A DNA stretch of 64,000 nt from Hymenobacter sp. DG25B (GCF_000801315.1 NZ_CP010054.1:1364001-1428000); one strand, 5' to 3'; counted from the first letter of the stretch, positions 1 to 8,870 are shown. Numbers and translations: made by a program. The notes: generated from the letters alone by a model not told the origin.

Positions 1-1
1 C

Positions 2-334
2 AAAACCGCTAACCAAGAGCTGATGGTGGCCTTGCTGCCCGTGTTGGATGATTTTGACCGGGCCCGCAACTTCACCAAGGATACCGATGATGCCAACGCT
101 GTGCGCGAAAGCATCGACATTATCCATGGCAAGCTGGCTAAGACGCTGCAGCAAAAAGGCTTGGTTTCTATGGAAGCCAAAGGCGGGGCGTTTGACCCGG
201 AGCTGCACGAGGCCATTACCCAGATTCCGGCTCCTTCTGAAGACCTGAAGGGCAAGATTGTGGATGAGATTGAAAAAGGCTATTACTTGGGCGATAAGGT
301 TATCCGGCACGCCAAAGTGGTATTAGGCCAGTAA
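2..334 (+). CDS. grpE: GrpE nucleotide exchange factor (5' end outside window)
   Basis: This is the C-terminal part of GrpE, the cytoplasmic nucleotide exchange factor that releases ADP from DnaK. The reading frame is open from base 2, so the true start lies upstream. The visible residues include the family's LPVLDDFDRA segment at the end of the long helix, and the C-terminal beta domain with GGAFDPELHEA and a closing KVIRHAKVVLGQ. The dnaJ gene follows 52 bases downstream on the same strand, the usual grpE-dnaJ pairing, so the two are probably co-transcribed with the heat-shock response. The identification is firm; only the 5' end is missing. Confidence 0.95.
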   Translation, partial: KTANQELMVALLPVLDDFDRARNFTKDTDDANAVRESIDIIHGKLAKTLQQKGLVSMEAKGGAFDPELHEAITQIPAPSEDLKGKIVDEIEKGYYLGDKVIRHAKVVLGQ

Positions 335-386
335 AAAAGATACGTCATGCCAACCAAGAGAGGCATGACCGACGAGTAACAAAAAA

Positions 387-1526
387 ATGGCAACGAAGCG
401 AGATTATTACGAGGTGTTGGGCGTGGCCAAAACCGCGGCGGGCGACGAGATAAAGAAGGCCTACCGTAAAGTGGCCATCAAATATCACCCCGATAAAAAC
501 CCCGATGACCCTTCCGCCGAGGACAAGTTCAAGGAAGCCGCAGAGGCCTACGAAGTGCTGTCTGATGAGCAAAAGCGGGCCCGCTACGACCGTTTCGGCC
601 ACCAGGGCATGGGCGGCAATGGTGGTGGCCCGAACATGGAAGACATTTTCTCCCAGTTCGGCGACATCTTCGGTGGGGGCGGCTTCGAGGGCTTCTTCGG
701 TGGCGGAGGCCGCGGGCAAGGCGGCCGGCGCGTACGTAAGGGTTCCAACCTGCGTATTAAGCTGAAGCTGGACCTGGAAGAGGTAGCTAACGGCGTGGAA
801 AAGAAGATTAAGGTGAAGCGCTACGTAGCTTGCGCACCCTGCTCCGGCACTGGCGCCAAGAATGGCACTGATCTGAAGGATTGCAGCACCTGCCACGGCC
901 AGGGCCAGGTAAAGCGCGTGGTAAATACCATGCTGGGCCAGATGGTGAGCTCCTCTACCTGCCCCACCTGTAATGGTGAGGGCAAAGTAGTAACCAGCAA
1001 GTGCGACGTCTGCCACGGCGAAGGCCGCCAGCTACAGGAGGAAATCATTCCAATTAACATTCCCGCCGGGGTAGCCGAAGGCATGCAGCTCTCCATGAGC
1101 GGCAAAGGCAACTACCCCGAGCGCGGCGGCGTGCCCGGCGACCTGCTCATTCAGATTGAGGAAGAGCTGCACGAAGTGCTCCGGCGCGACGGCAACAACA
1201 TCATGTACGAGCAGTACATTTCGTTTGTCGATGCTGCCCTGGGCGCTAACATCGAAGTGCCGACCATTGAAGGCAAAGTCAAAATTAAGGTGGACGCCGG
1301 CACGCAGCCCGGCAAGATCCTGCGCCTGCGCGGCAAGGGCATCAAAGACCTGAACGGCTACGGGCGCGGCGACCAGCTCATTCATCTGAATGTCTGGACG
1401 CCGAAGAACGTAACCGGCGAAGAGCGCGAGCTGCTGGAGCGCCTGCGCGACTCCCGCAACTTTACGCCCAACCCCGGCAAGAACGACAAAGGCTTCTTTG
1501 AGAAAGTAAAGGAGTACTTCCAATAA
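387..1526 (+). CDS. dnaJ: Chaperone DnaJ (Hsp40, type I)
   Basis: A 379-residue co-chaperone that delivers unfolded clients to DnaK and stimulates its ATPase. The J domain occupies residues 1-70 with the HPD motif at 34-36. A Gly/Phe-rich linker follows (about 72-110). Four CxxCxGxG zinc-binding repeats lie between C149 and about residue 216, the full type I set. The rest is the substrate-binding beta domains. Length is normal for the family. The ATG at 387 begins [13 protein letters not shown], the expected DnaJ N-terminus. It follows grpE and ends at a strong terminator at 1547-1583. Confidence 0.97.
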   Translation: MATKRDYYEVLGVAKTAAGDEIKKAYRKVAIKYHPDKNPDDPSAEDKFKEAAEAYEVLSDEQKRARYDRFGHQGMGGNGGGPNMEDIFSQFGDIFGGGGFEGFFGGGGRGQGGRRVRKGSNLRIKLKLDLEEVANGVEKKIKVKRYVACAPCSGTGAKNGTDLKDCSTCHGQGQVKRVVNTMLGQMVSSSTCPTCNGEGKVVTSKCDVCHGEGRQLQEEIIPINIPAGVAEGMQLSMSGKGNYPERGGVPGDLLIQIEEELHEVLRRDGNNIMYEQYISFVDAALGANIEVPTIEGKVKIKVDAGTQPGKILRLRGKGIKDLNGYGRGDQLIHLNVWTPKNVTGEERELLERLRDSRNFTPNPGKNDKGFFEKVKEYFQ

Positions 1527-1546
1527 GCAAGTGCGCTAACGGTAGA

Positions 1547-1583
1547 AAAGCCCGGTTTCCAGTTTTGGAAGCCGGGCTTTTTT
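1547..1583 (+). terminator. Rho-independent terminator after dnaJ
   Basis: A 14-bp stem with one G-U pair (1547-1560 with 1567-1580), a 6-base loop and a following T-run. It lies 20 bases after the dnaJ stop codon. Confidence 0.9.
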
Positions 1584-1606
1584 GTGTTTGTAGTAACCCC
1601 AAATGC

Positions 1607-1710
1607 CTGTCATCCTGAGCTTTGCGAAGGACCTTCTCACGCTAGCACAAGTCGTTGTGACGATTATCGTTCTGCGGTGAGAAGGTCCTTCGCAAAGCCC
1701 AGGATGACAG
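1607..1710. repeat. Long REP-like inverted repeat, family A copy 1
   Basis: Arms of 34 bases (1607-1640 and 1677-1710) are reverse complements with one mismatch, around a 36-base centre. The arm core reads GTCATCCTGAGC then GCGAAGGACCTT. A second copy with almost the same arms but an unrelated centre lies at 18153-18254. It sits between the dnaJ terminator and the sigma factor gene, in non-coding DNA. It is a mobile or amplified palindrome of REP type rather than a simple terminator, because a terminator already precedes it. Confidence 0.85.
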
Positions 1711-1811
1711 CTGGTTGTAGGGAGAGAGTGGGGGAAGATGACAGTGGGAGAGTGGAATTCTAAAAAATATCTGGCCGGAGTTGTAATGTTGAAACCGGAG
1801 CGGCGACCTAT

Positions 1812-2330
1812 ATGCCAAACCCTGCCGCTATGTCTGCTGATGCTTCGCCGGATTTCCTGGCTGTATTAAACCAGTACCAACCCTTGCTGCGGCGGGTAAC
1901 CCGCGTGTATGGGGCTGATGCCGACGACCAGCAGGACCTGTACCAGGAAATAGTGCTGCAGCTTTGGCGCGCTTGGCCCCGCTTTGAAGGGCGCGCGAAA
2001 GTAAGCACCTGGCTCTACCGCATTGCCCTGAACGTAGCCATATCCGCATTACGGCAACGCACGCGCAGCCCCGCCACTAGCCGCCTGGATGCGGCCGTGC
2101 CGGACATTCCGCTGCCGCCGGAATCCGGTCCCGATGCCGATGACCTGGCGCAGCTTTACCGGGCTATTGAGCAGCTATCCGATGTAGAAAAGGCCTTTGT
2201 ACTCCTTTACCTGGAAGAGCGCACCTACGAGGAAATGGCCGATATCCTGGGCATCACTCAAAACAATGTGCGCGTGAAAATGCACCGCGTGCAGGACAAG
2301 CTTCGCCAATTTTTAACCCAACCCGCCTGA
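1812..2330 (+). CDS. ECF-type RNA polymerase sigma factor
   Basis: A 172-residue sigma-70 family protein of the extracytoplasmic-function group, which redirects RNA polymerase to a small regulon. Region 2 (about residues 17-85) carries the DLYQEIVLQLWRA helix and the STWLYRIALNVAI segment. Region 4 (about 118-168) carries the helix-turn-helix TYEEMADILGITQNNVRVKMHR. Only these two regions are present, as expected for the group. Its stop codon overlaps the start of the next gene (TGATG at 2328-2332), so the two are translationally coupled. That partner is a membrane protein and may regulate it. Confidence 0.92.
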   Translation: MPNPAAMSADASPDFLAVLNQYQPLLRRVTRVYGADADDQQDLYQEIVLQLWRAWPRFEGRAKVSTWLYRIALNVAISALRQRTRSPATSRLDAAVPDIPLPPESGPDADDLAQLYRAIEQLSDVEKAFVLLYLEERTYEEMADILGITQNNVRVKMHRVQDKLRQFLTQPA

Positions 2331-2968
2331 TGGACCTCGATGCGTTTCGCCGGCAGTGGCAACAGCAGCCCACTGGCACTTCAGAATCAACTTTAACACA
2401 CCAAAAACTCCAGACCATGCTTGCTAATCAATCTGATAGCCTCGTCAGTCAAATGCTGCGCAACGCCCGCAAAGAACAGCGGGTGCTGGTGTTCATCCTG
2501 ATACTGAACTGGGTGAATGTATCCAATATGTTTAACCGCCATTTGAGTGGTGCCAGCCTGAATGCCCAGCTGCTGCTTTATGGCTGCGTGGGTCTGATGG
2601 TGGTATTTATTGCGTGGACCACCTACCGGAAGCGGCGGCTACTCACCCAGTTGCAGGCGGCCGATACCTCAACCTATAGGCACCTGAGGCAGACAATTCA
2701 GCAGATAAGAAGCCTGATTAAGAATAAAAAATATGCGGGTATGCTGTTTCTGGTCTCCATTATCCTGGCGGCCTTCTATATCCGCTACGATTCCATCATG
2801 CAGGCCCTGCACAAGGGTACCGTGGACTGGGGCCTAACCATCCTGCTCACTTTTGCTGCCGCTATGCTGATTGCCGGCTTGCTGTATCTTGACCAGCAGC
2901 GGCAACAGCGACGCTATGGTAAGTACCTGGACCAGCTGGAAGCTACCCTACATGAGTTGAAAGAATAA
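2330..2968 (+). CDS. Four-helix membrane protein coupled to the sigma factor
   Basis: A 212-residue protein with no family I can name. Four hydrophobic segments are visible, at roughly residues 48-68, 78-100, 138-158 and 164-188. The first about 45 residues are soluble and rich in Gln and Ser. The start codon shares one base with the sigma factor's stop codon. Anti-sigma factors are often encoded in exactly this position and are membrane proteins with a cytosolic N-terminus, so that role is a reasonable inference. However, no zinc-binding HxxxCxxC anti-sigma motif is present, and four membrane helices are more than usual. Confidence 0.7.
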   Translation: MDLDAFRRQWQQQPTGTSESTLTHQKLQTMLANQSDSLVSQMLRNARKEQRVLVFILILNWVNVSNMFNRHLSGASLNAQLLLYGCVGLMVVFIAWTTYRKRRLLTQLQAADTSTYRHLRQTIQQIRSLIKNKKYAGMLFLVSIILAAFYIRYDSIMQALHKGTVDWGLTILLTFAAAMLIAGLLYLDQQRQQRRYGKYLDQLEATLHELKE

Positions 2969-3050
2969 AATATTGGGTTGGCCTCTGACGTGATATACAT
3001 AGCAAAAACCCTACATTAGTCCCCGAAATCATCTACAGATCCTTTCTGCC

Positions 3051-4007
3051 GTGAAACCAATTCTACAAGTTGTGGACGTACATAAGCAGTACGCCAACCA
3101 CACTGCCCTCGATGGCGTGAGCCTGGAAGTGCCGGAAGGCTCCATCTTCGGGCTACTGGGCCCCAATGGCGCCGGCAAAACCTCTCTCATCCGCATCATC
3201 ACCCAGATTACCGGCGCCGATTCCGGCGAAATCCTGTTCCGCGGGGAGCGGCTGAACCCTTCGCACATTGGCCAGATTGGCTATTTGCCCGAGGAGCGCG
3301 GCCTCTACAAAAAAATGAAAGTAGGGGAGCAGCTTCTGTACCTGGCTCAGCTGAAAGGCATTAAGAAGGACGAAGCCCGGCAGAAAATCAAAGGCTGGCT
3401 GGAGCGCTTCGATATTAAGGGGTGGGCCGATAAGAACATTGAGGACCTCTCCAAAGGCATGCAGCAGAAGGTGCAGTTTATTGCCACCGTGGTGCACGAC
3501 CCCACGCTGGTCATTCTGGACGAGCCTTTCTCCGGCTTCGACCCCATTAATGCTAACCTGCTGAAAGATGAAATTCTGGCCATGCGCGACCGGGGCGCCA
3601 GCATTATCTTCTCCACCCACCGTATGGAGTCGGTGGAGGAAATGTGCGACCATATTGCCCTGATTAACCGCTCCAAAAAGGTGCTGGATGGCCCCGTAAG
3701 CGAAGTGCGCGACGCCTACCGCACCCAAACCTACGAGGTAGAAGGCCGCGGCCGCCTGATAGTAGTGCACCCCGATTTTGAAGTGATAGAGCACAAAGAG
3801 CGGGAAAACGGCCACTTCTACGACCGGATCCGCATTGTGCACGGTACTCCCAACGACCTGCTCCGCTACCTCATTGGGCCGGCCAACGTGGAGGTGCATA
3901 CGTTCCGCGAGAAGGTGCCCAGCATCAACGAAATCTTTATTCGCCGGGTGCAGGAAACCCACCCCGACTACGTGCCCCAGGAAGAGGAGCTGGTAGCCAG
4001 AAGTTAG
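3051..4007 (+). CDS. ABC transporter ATP-binding protein (NatA-like)
   Basis: A 318-residue ATPase subunit of an ABC-2 type exporter. Walker A is GPNGAGKTS (37-45), the signature is LSKGMQQ (133-139) and Walker B is LVILDEPF (153-160), followed by the D-loop SGFDP. About 80 residues follow the ATPase domain, the C-terminal extension (DUF4162 type) typical of NatA-like subunits. The start is a GTG at 3051, giving the normal beta-strand MKPILQVVDVHKQY. The permease gene lies 78 bases downstream. NatA/NatB systems export sodium or other small molecules; the substrate here cannot be read from sequence. Confidence 0.93.
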   Translation: MKPILQVVDVHKQYANHTALDGVSLEVPEGSIFGLLGPNGAGKTSLIRIITQITGADSGEILFRGERLNPSHIGQIGYLPEERGLYKKMKVGEQLLYLAQLKGIKKDEARQKIKGWLERFDIKGWADKNIEDLSKGMQQKVQFIATVVHDPTLVILDEPFSGFDPINANLLKDEILAMRDRGASIIFSTHRMESVEEMCDHIALINRSKKVLDGPVSEVRDAYRTQTYEVEGRGRLIVVHPDFEVIEHKERENGHFYDRIRIVHGTPNDLLRYLIGPANVEVHTFREKVPSINEIFIRRVQETHPDYVPQEEELVARS

Positions 4008-4085
4008 GCGCTGACCTGTTCTGTGCTGCTTTTACCCGCGTTTTCTCCTGACTTCTAACTCCTGGCTCCTAGCCCCAAAAATATC

Positions 4086-5420
4086 ATGTCAAAAATCTGG
4101 CTTATCGTACAGCGCGAGTACCTCACCCGCGTCCGCAAAAAGAGTTTTATCATCATGTCCCTGATTGGGCCGCTGCTCACGGTGGGGCTGTTTGCCGTGC
4201 CGGTGCTCATTGCCAAAATGTCGGACAGCGGCAAAGTGGTGGCCGTTTCTGATGCCGGAGGTCTTTTCGCTGAAAAACTGCCCGAGGCCAAGGACGATAT
4301 TAGCTTTACGCGCATCTCGCCGGACCTGGCTACGGCCAAAGCCGAGTTTAAAAAGGCGAAGTATGATGCCCTGCTCTACGTGCCCAAGCTGGATGCCGCT
4401 AACCCCACCGGCTTTCAGGTATTTTCGCGGAAGGGGTTGGGTATGTCGCTGGAAAACGACATCAACCGCGCCGTGAATAAGGCCATTGAAACCCAGCGCC
4501 TGCGCGCCGCCGGCATCGATCAGGCCGTGCTGGACAACCTGAAAGCCGATGTAGATCTGCAAACCGTAAGCCTGAGCGACGATGGCGAGAAAAGCTCCAG
4601 TACCGGCATCAGCACCGGCGTAGCCTATTTCTTCGGCTTCCTCATTTACATTTTCATCTTCATCTACGGCGTGCAGATTATGCGCGGCGTAATGGAAGAA
4701 AAGACCAGCCGCATTGTGGAAGTAGTGATTTCCTCCGTGAAGCCCTTTCAGCTGATGATGGGCAAAGTGCTGGGTATTGCCGCCGTGGGCTTTACGCAGC
4801 TGGCTTTGTGGGTGCTGCTTTCCATGGGCATCAGCTCCGTTATGGCCGGCTCCATCAGCCCGGATAAAGTAGTGGAAGACCGGGCGGCCCGCACCACGGC
4901 CATGGTGCGCCCCACCACCACGCAGGATCAGGCCGCCAAAAAGGAAAACGTTGCGGCCAAATTCTCGCAGGCCCTGGCCAGCGCCGACCTGAACATGCCC
5001 TTGCTGATAGCCTGCTTCCTGTTTTATTTCCTGGGCGGCTACCTGTTCTACGGGGCTTTGTTCGGGGCCATCGGCTCGGCCGTGGATAGTGAAACCGACA
5101 CCCAGCAGTTTATGATGCCCGTGACCATGCCGCTGGTGCTCACCTTTGTGGTGTCGCAGGCAGTGCTTACCACCAACCCCAACGGCACGGTTGCTTTCTG
5201 GATGTCGATGTTTCCCCTGACCTCGCCCATTGCCATGATGATGCGCCTGCCATTTGGCGGCGTGCCCGCCTGGCAGTTGGGCCTCTCTATGCTGCTGCTG
5301 ATTATGGGATTTGTGTTTGCCATCTGGATGGCCGGCCGCATCTACCGCGTGGGTATTCTCATGTACGGCAAGAAGGTAAACTACCGCGAGTTGTCGCGCT
5401 GGCTGTTTTACAAAGGCTAA
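4086..5420 (+). CDS. ABC-2 type transporter permease (NatB-like)
   Basis: A 444-residue inner-membrane permease partner of the preceding ATPase. It has an N-terminal membrane helix (about residues 20-42), a long extracytoplasmic loop, then several helices between about 175 and 420. The segment MRGVMEEKTSRIVEVVISSVKP, just after the second helix, is characteristic of the NatB/ABC-2 permease family. One insertion between helices (about residues 258-297) is charged and probably exposed. It ends 22 bases before a hairpin terminator, so the ATPase and permease probably form a two-gene operon. Confidence 0.92.
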   Translation: MSKIWLIVQREYLTRVRKKSFIIMSLIGPLLTVGLFAVPVLIAKMSDSGKVVAVSDAGGLFAEKLPEAKDDISFTRISPDLATAKAEFKKAKYDALLYVPKLDAANPTGFQVFSRKGLGMSLENDINRAVNKAIETQRLRAAGIDQAVLDNLKADVDLQTVSLSDDGEKSSSTGISTGVAYFFGFLIYIFIFIYGVQIMRGVMEEKTSRIVEVVISSVKPFQLMMGKVLGIAAVGFTQLALWVLLSMGISSVMAGSISPDKVVEDRAARTTAMVRPTTTQDQAAKKENVAAKFSQALASADLNMPLLIACFLFYFLGGYLFYGALFGAIGSAVDSETDTQQFMMPVTMPLVLTFVVSQAVLTTNPNGTVAFWMSMFPLTSPIAMMMRLPFGGVPAWQLGLSMLLLIMGFVFAIWMAGRIYRVGILMYGKKVNYRELSRWLFYKG

Positions 5421-5442
5421 ATCAGTTTCTGAATGGTTATGG

Positions 5443-5488
5443 GAAAGCCCCGATGCAGCTGCTCCGGCCGGTCTGCATCGGGGCTTTC
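5443..5488 (+). terminator. Terminator after the Nat-type ABC operon
   Basis: A perfect 16-bp GC-rich stem (5443-5458 with 5473-5488) and a 14-base loop. The T-run is short, so termination is likely but not as clear as after dnaJ. Confidence 0.75.
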
Positions 5489-5529
5489 TGCGTAGCTTCG
5501 CTAGTGCTTTTTCTTAACCTAATGCTGGT

Positions 5530-6405
5530 ATGATGCCCACCAAACTGCTGCTGCCCCTGGCCTTACTGCTGGCTAGCTTCACCGCTGCTGATAAACCCGC
5601 CTACCGCCTTTTTACGGGCGCTGGCCGCTCGGTACGGTACGCTAAAATGCTGAAAGAGCTGGCCAAGGCCGATGTAGTCCTGTTTGGCGAGCAGCACAAC
5701 GATGCCATGGCCCACTGGCTGGAGCTGCAGGTAGCCCGCGATCTGGCCCAGCTGAAACAAGGGCAGCTGGTGCTGGGCCTGGAAATGTTTGAGCGCGACG
5801 TGCAGCCTTTGGTAGAGCAGTACAACGTAGGCGAGCTGGACGAGAAGGAGTTTGAAGCCCAAAGCCGCCCCTGGCCCAATTACCCTACCGACTACAAGCC
5901 ACTGCTGCAACTGGCCCGGCAGCAAAAGCTGCGCGTGGTAGGCACCAACGTGCCACGCCGCTACGCCTCGCTCGTTGCCAAAGGCAGCCTCACCGCCCTG
6001 GATACCCTGGCAACCCCTGAAAAAGCCTGGCTGGCACCCTTGCCCATTGCGGTGGATTTTGAGCTGCCCGGCTACCAAAACATGCGCAAGATGTTTGGCG
6101 GGGATGCCGCCCACGCCAGCGGCGTGCAGAACATTATTCAGGCGCAGGCCCTGAAAGATGCCACTATGGCCCACTTCATCCGCCAGAGCCGCCAGCCCGG
6201 CCAGCTCCTGCTGCACTTCAACGGCAGCTACCACTCCGATAACCACGACGGCATTGTGTGGTACCTGCGCCAGGCCGAGCCCAAGCTGCGCATTATGACC
6301 ATCAGCACCGTTTCGCAGGAGCAGTTGAAGGAGTTGGAAAAGGAGAACCGGCAGAAAGCGGATTATGTGCTGGTGGTGCCGGAGGATATGACCAAGACTT
6401 ACTAA
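5530..6405 (+). CDS. ChaN / haem-binding uptake family protein (Tiki superfamily)
   Basis: A 291-residue exported protein. Residues 1-20 form a signal peptide (MMPTKLLLPLALLLASFTAA). The motif VVLFGEQHND near residue 50, LGLEMFERD near residue 86 and a late FNGSYHSDNHDG segment match the ChaN/DUF399 family. Characterised relatives (Campylobacter ChaN) bind haem and belong with the TIKI/TraB fold, some of which are metalloproteases. Iron uptake is therefore possible but not shown. It lies 3 bases ahead of the next gene, so the two are co-transcribed. Confidence 0.85.
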   Translation: MMPTKLLLPLALLLASFTAADKPAYRLFTGAGRSVRYAKMLKELAKADVVLFGEQHNDAMAHWLELQVARDLAQLKQGQLVLGLEMFERDVQPLVEQYNVGELDEKEFEAQSRPWPNYPTDYKPLLQLARQQKLRVVGTNVPRRYASLVAKGSLTALDTLATPEKAWLAPLPIAVDFELPGYQNMRKMFGGDAAHASGVQNIIQAQALKDATMAHFIRQSRQPGQLLLHFNGSYHSDNHDGIVWYLRQAEPKLRIMTISTVSQEQLKELEKENRQKADYVLVVPEDMTKTY

Positions 6406-6408
6406 AAG

Positions 6409-7131
6409 ATGCCCACTACCTTCCTTAGCGCTGAATGGCGTAATCTGCTCATGGCCAACTATGCCGTTGAGCCCAGTATCCTGAAGCCTTATCTGCCCTA
6501 CGGTACTGAACTCGACGATTGGAATGGCACCCACTACGCCAGTATGGTGGGCTTTCTGTTCACTAACACACGGGTGAGAGGCTTCAGCATTCCCTGGCAT
6601 CGTACTTTCGAGGAAGTTAATCTGCGCTTCTACGTGCGCCACCGCGACCCACAGCATGGTTGGCGGCGCGGTGTAGTGTTTGTGAAGGAGATTGTGCCCC
6701 GCCCGATGATCGTGGCCGTCGCCAACACTTTGTACGGCGAGAAGTACGCGGCCATGCCCATGCGCCACCACTGGCGCCCAAAAGGCGCAGGTGCGCTGGA
6801 GGTAGAATATGGCTGGCGGGTGGGAAAAGATTGGAACTTCCTCCGCTCCACTACAAGCAACTTAGCCAAGCCCATTGAAGTTGGTTCGGAGGCTGAATTC
6901 ATTACGGAGCACTACTGGGGCTATTCCCAATTAGGAGAAAAGAATACCGGCCAATACGAAGTGGTGCACCCGCGCTGGAATGCGCATGAAGTCCTCAATT
7001 ACGAAATGAACTGCAGCGTGGCCCAACTGTATGGCGAAGCATTTGTTGCGCCCTTGAGTGAAGCGCCAAAATCAGTATTTATGGCAGATGGCTCATCCAT
7101 AAAAGTGATGGCAGGAGAAAAAATACGCTAA
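6409..7131 (+). CDS. YqjF-like protein (DUF2071)
   Basis: A 240-residue soluble protein of the DUF2071/YqjF family, whose biochemical function is unknown. Family features seen are the early LMANYAVEPSILKPYLPYG segment (getting past about residue 15), SMVGFLF, and the EVNLRFYVRH stretch near residue 67. No signal peptide or membrane helix is visible. It begins 3 bases after the ChaN-like gene ends, suggesting a two-gene unit. Downstream, base composition drops sharply into an AT-rich segment. Confidence 0.85.
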   Translation: MPTTFLSAEWRNLLMANYAVEPSILKPYLPYGTELDDWNGTHYASMVGFLFTNTRVRGFSIPWHRTFEEVNLRFYVRHRDPQHGWRRGVVFVKEIVPRPMIVAVANTLYGEKYAAMPMRHHWRPKGAGALEVEYGWRVGKDWNFLRSTTSNLAKPIEVGSEAEFITEHYWGYSQLGEKNTGQYEVVHPRWNAHEVLNYEMNCSVAQLYGEAFVAPLSEAPKSVFMADGSSIKVMAGEKIR

Positions 7132-7459
7132 CTAAAAGGACCCGGCAACTTCTGCTGCTGTGACTTTTGGCGAATAAAAATCCAGAAGATATAAGCAATA
7201 CTTATTAAGAATTTGAAAATGATAGGGCAATCTATTTCCGAGCAAGCAGGACTTTTTGTTATCAAGCTACATCTGCTGATCAATACACTGGGGATATTGT
7301 TTTTATTCCTATCAGGTTTTTCTGATCTGTATGTGCCTGTTCTTTTATCCTTTTACACTGTGATTTATGGATATATTCCTTTGTTACTTCTAGCCATTTA
7401 TTTAGCACCAAAAGGCACATTTATCGGTCCCAGAAATGTCAACAATCGTTATTATCTTA

Positions 7460-8313
7460 GAGCCTGTTAAAATTTTCGAATGAGGTGTCGAATACTAGAC
7501 AAAAGCAAGACGGCTTCGGCGCTCTTGGTTTCGCATTCGTAGTCCCGACTCAAGCGTCGGTCCCAGTGCAGCCAACTGATGGAGCGCTCAACAACCCAGC
7601 GAACCGGTTGCGGGGTAAAGCCGCCGCTGCCGCTTAGCCCTGGGGCTGTTTCAAGCTGCCATCCGGCGTGTCGGAACGCCCACTCAGCCAACGGCCGGCC
7701 CGCATACCCGGCATCGGTGAGCACCAGCTTGAGGCGTGTATAGCCCTGCGTAAGCAGGTTCTGCAAGGCGCTTTGCCCACCGACACGGTCATTTTCGTGG
7801 GCCGGTCCGACCGCAACGGCCAGCAACCGCCCGCCCGTATCAACGATGAGTTGCCGCTTGCGGCCCTGTATTTTCTTGTGCCCATCGAAGCCTTTATTGG
7901 GCACGCCCCGCTCGCTGGATTTGATGGATTGCGCATCCAGAATGGCCACACTTGGGCTGGCATGGCCGGAAGGCGCAGCGCGTTGGCGTTCTTGCTCCAC
8001 TAGCACTTTATTGAGCCGAGTCCAATGCCCGGTTTGCTGCCAGCGCCGAAAATAGTAAAAGCAGAGCGGGTAGGGCGGAAAGTCGTTGGGCAACAGCCGC
8101 CATTGGCAGCCGCTCTTGGTCAGATAGAGCAACCCATTGAGAATGAGGCGCAAGTCGTATTTACGGCGGCGTTTGACCGGCAGAATTTCTTCCATAACTT
8201 GCCACTGGGAATCAGTCAGGTCCGTTTCGTACATCTTTGGTCGGATGAGGAAAAGGAAATAACCTGGCTGGTTTCTTTTTGTCTTTCAGTTACTTACATT
8301 CTTTAACAGGCTC
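7460..8313 (-). mobile_element. IS5-family insertion sequence, 854 bp, complete
   Basis: The ends are inverted repeats of at least 12 bp reading GAGCCTGTTAAA inward (7460-7471 and the complement at 8302-8313). The same trinucleotide TTA flanks both sides (7457-7459 and 8314-8316), a target duplication of the TNA type seen in IS1031-like members of the IS5 family. One transposase gene fills the element. The ends, target duplication and transposase are all intact, so the insertion looks recent and the element may still be active. Confidence 0.93.
7467..8234 (-). CDS. IS5-family transposase (DDE type)
   Basis: A 255-residue single-frame transposase. The N-terminal DUF4096-type domain includes LTDSQWQVMEEILP and SGCQWRLLPNDFPP. 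The DDE catalytic domain shows the first Asp in AILDAQSIKS, the second Asp in LTDAGYAG, and the Glu in WVVERSISW, followed by the R/K-rich RDYE region. The stop codon lies inside the IS terminal repeat, a normal economy in these elements. It is transcribed opposite to the gene it interrupts. Confidence 0.95.
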   Translation of the reverse strand: MYETDLTDSQWQVMEEILPVKRRRKYDLRLILNGLLYLTKSGCQWRLLPNDFPPYPLCFYYFRRWQQTGHWTRLNKVLVEQERQRAAPSGHASPSVAILDAQSIKSSERGVPNKGFDGHKKIQGRKRQLIVDTGGRLLAVAVGPAHENDRVGGQSALQNLLTQGYTRLKLVLTDAGYAGRPLAEWAFRHAGWQLETAPGLSGSGGFTPQPVRWVVERSISWLHWDRRLSRDYECETKSAEAVLLLSSIRHLIRKF

Positions 8314-8424
8314 TTAAATGGTTTCTTATCAATCAGGCTTTTCTGTTTTTGGTAATTCCTTTGATAATTGCGTCTGCTGGCATTGTTCGATCATTACTAC
8401 AAAAGCAGTAATGGGAATTAAAAA

Positions 8425-8460
8425 TTAAAGCCCCGACAACGCAAGTTGTCGGGGCTTTAA
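8425..8460 (-). terminator. Terminator of the iron-sulfur carrier gene
   Basis: A perfect 16-bp stem (8425-8440 with 8445-8460) closed by a GCAA loop. On the minus strand it is followed by a T-rich run. It lies 24 bases past the end of the gene at 8484. Confidence 0.88.
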
Positions 8461-8483
8461 TGAAAGCTAAAATCAGAAAGCTA

Positions 8484-8831
8484 CTACGCGGAGAAAGACG
8501 TACCGCAGCCGCAGGTGCTTTTAGCCTGGGGGTTATTGAAGATAAAGCCGCGGGCGTTCAGGCCATCCTGGAAATCTACTTCCATGCCCATGACGTACAT
8601 GGCGTGCTTCTTATCCATTACTAGGCGCACCCCGTCCAGATCGAAGGTTTCGTCCTGTTCTTTGGGTTTATCGAAGCCCAGCAGGTAGCTCAGGCCGGAA
8701 CAGCCGCCGCCCTGCACCCCTACGCGCAGGCCATATTCGGCCGGAACATTCTTCTCACGCAAAATATTTCTTACCTCCTCCAACGCGCGGGGAGTGAGGC
8801 TGATGGGAGCAAGTTTAGTGGCGGTGGCCAT
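8484..8831 (-). CDS. A-type iron-sulfur cluster carrier (IscA/ErpA family)
   Basis: A 115-residue HesB/IscA-type scaffold or carrier that delivers Fe-S clusters to target enzymes. The three invariant cysteines are present: C44 in GGGCSG, and C107 and C109 in CGCG near the C-terminus. The start at 8831 (MATATKLAPISLTP) fits the usual family N-terminus. The frame stays open 18 codons further upstream, but that part overlaps the probable promoter at 8863-8870. No isc or suf genes are adjacent, so it is a stand-alone carrier here. Confidence 0.94.
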   Translation of the reverse strand: MATATKLAPISLTPRALEEVRNILREKNVPAEYGLRVGVQGGGCSGLSYLLGFDKPKEQDETFDLDGVRLVMDKKHAMYVMGMEVDFQDGLNARGFIFNNPQAKSTCGCGTSFSA

Positions 8832-8862
8832 AGTGTGTGCAGAGTTAGACGAAAACAGACGG

Positions 8863-8870
8863 CAAAGATA
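8863..8870 (-). promoter_or_regulatory. -7 promoter element of the iron-sulfur carrier gene
   Basis: On the minus strand the bases read TATCTTTG, matching the Bacteroidota -7 consensus TAnnTTTG, about 31 bases before the start codon. No clear -33 TTTG was found at the expected spacing. Confidence 0.5.

Larger units (their letters stand above)
7213..8411 (+). pseudogene. Small membrane-protein gene split by an insertion sequence
   Basis: The first half (7213-7459) encodes 82 residues plus part of a codon, then runs into the IS end and stops after three foreign codons. Removing bases 7460-8316 (the IS plus one copy of the TTA duplication) restores one open frame to a TAA at 8409-8411, giving 113 residues. 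The rebuilt protein has about three hydrophobic segments (residues 15-38, 41-66 and 84-105). Both halves are clearly more AT-rich than neighbouring genes. I do not recognise the family. The open frame across the junction is strong evidence of an intact gene before insertion. Confidence 0.8.

Noticed and set aside
5563..6771. 402-codon open frame on the minus strand
   Set aside because: It is antisense to the ChaN-like and YqjF-like genes, His/Val/Gly-rich with no domain, and exists because high-GC codon use on the other strand avoids stops.
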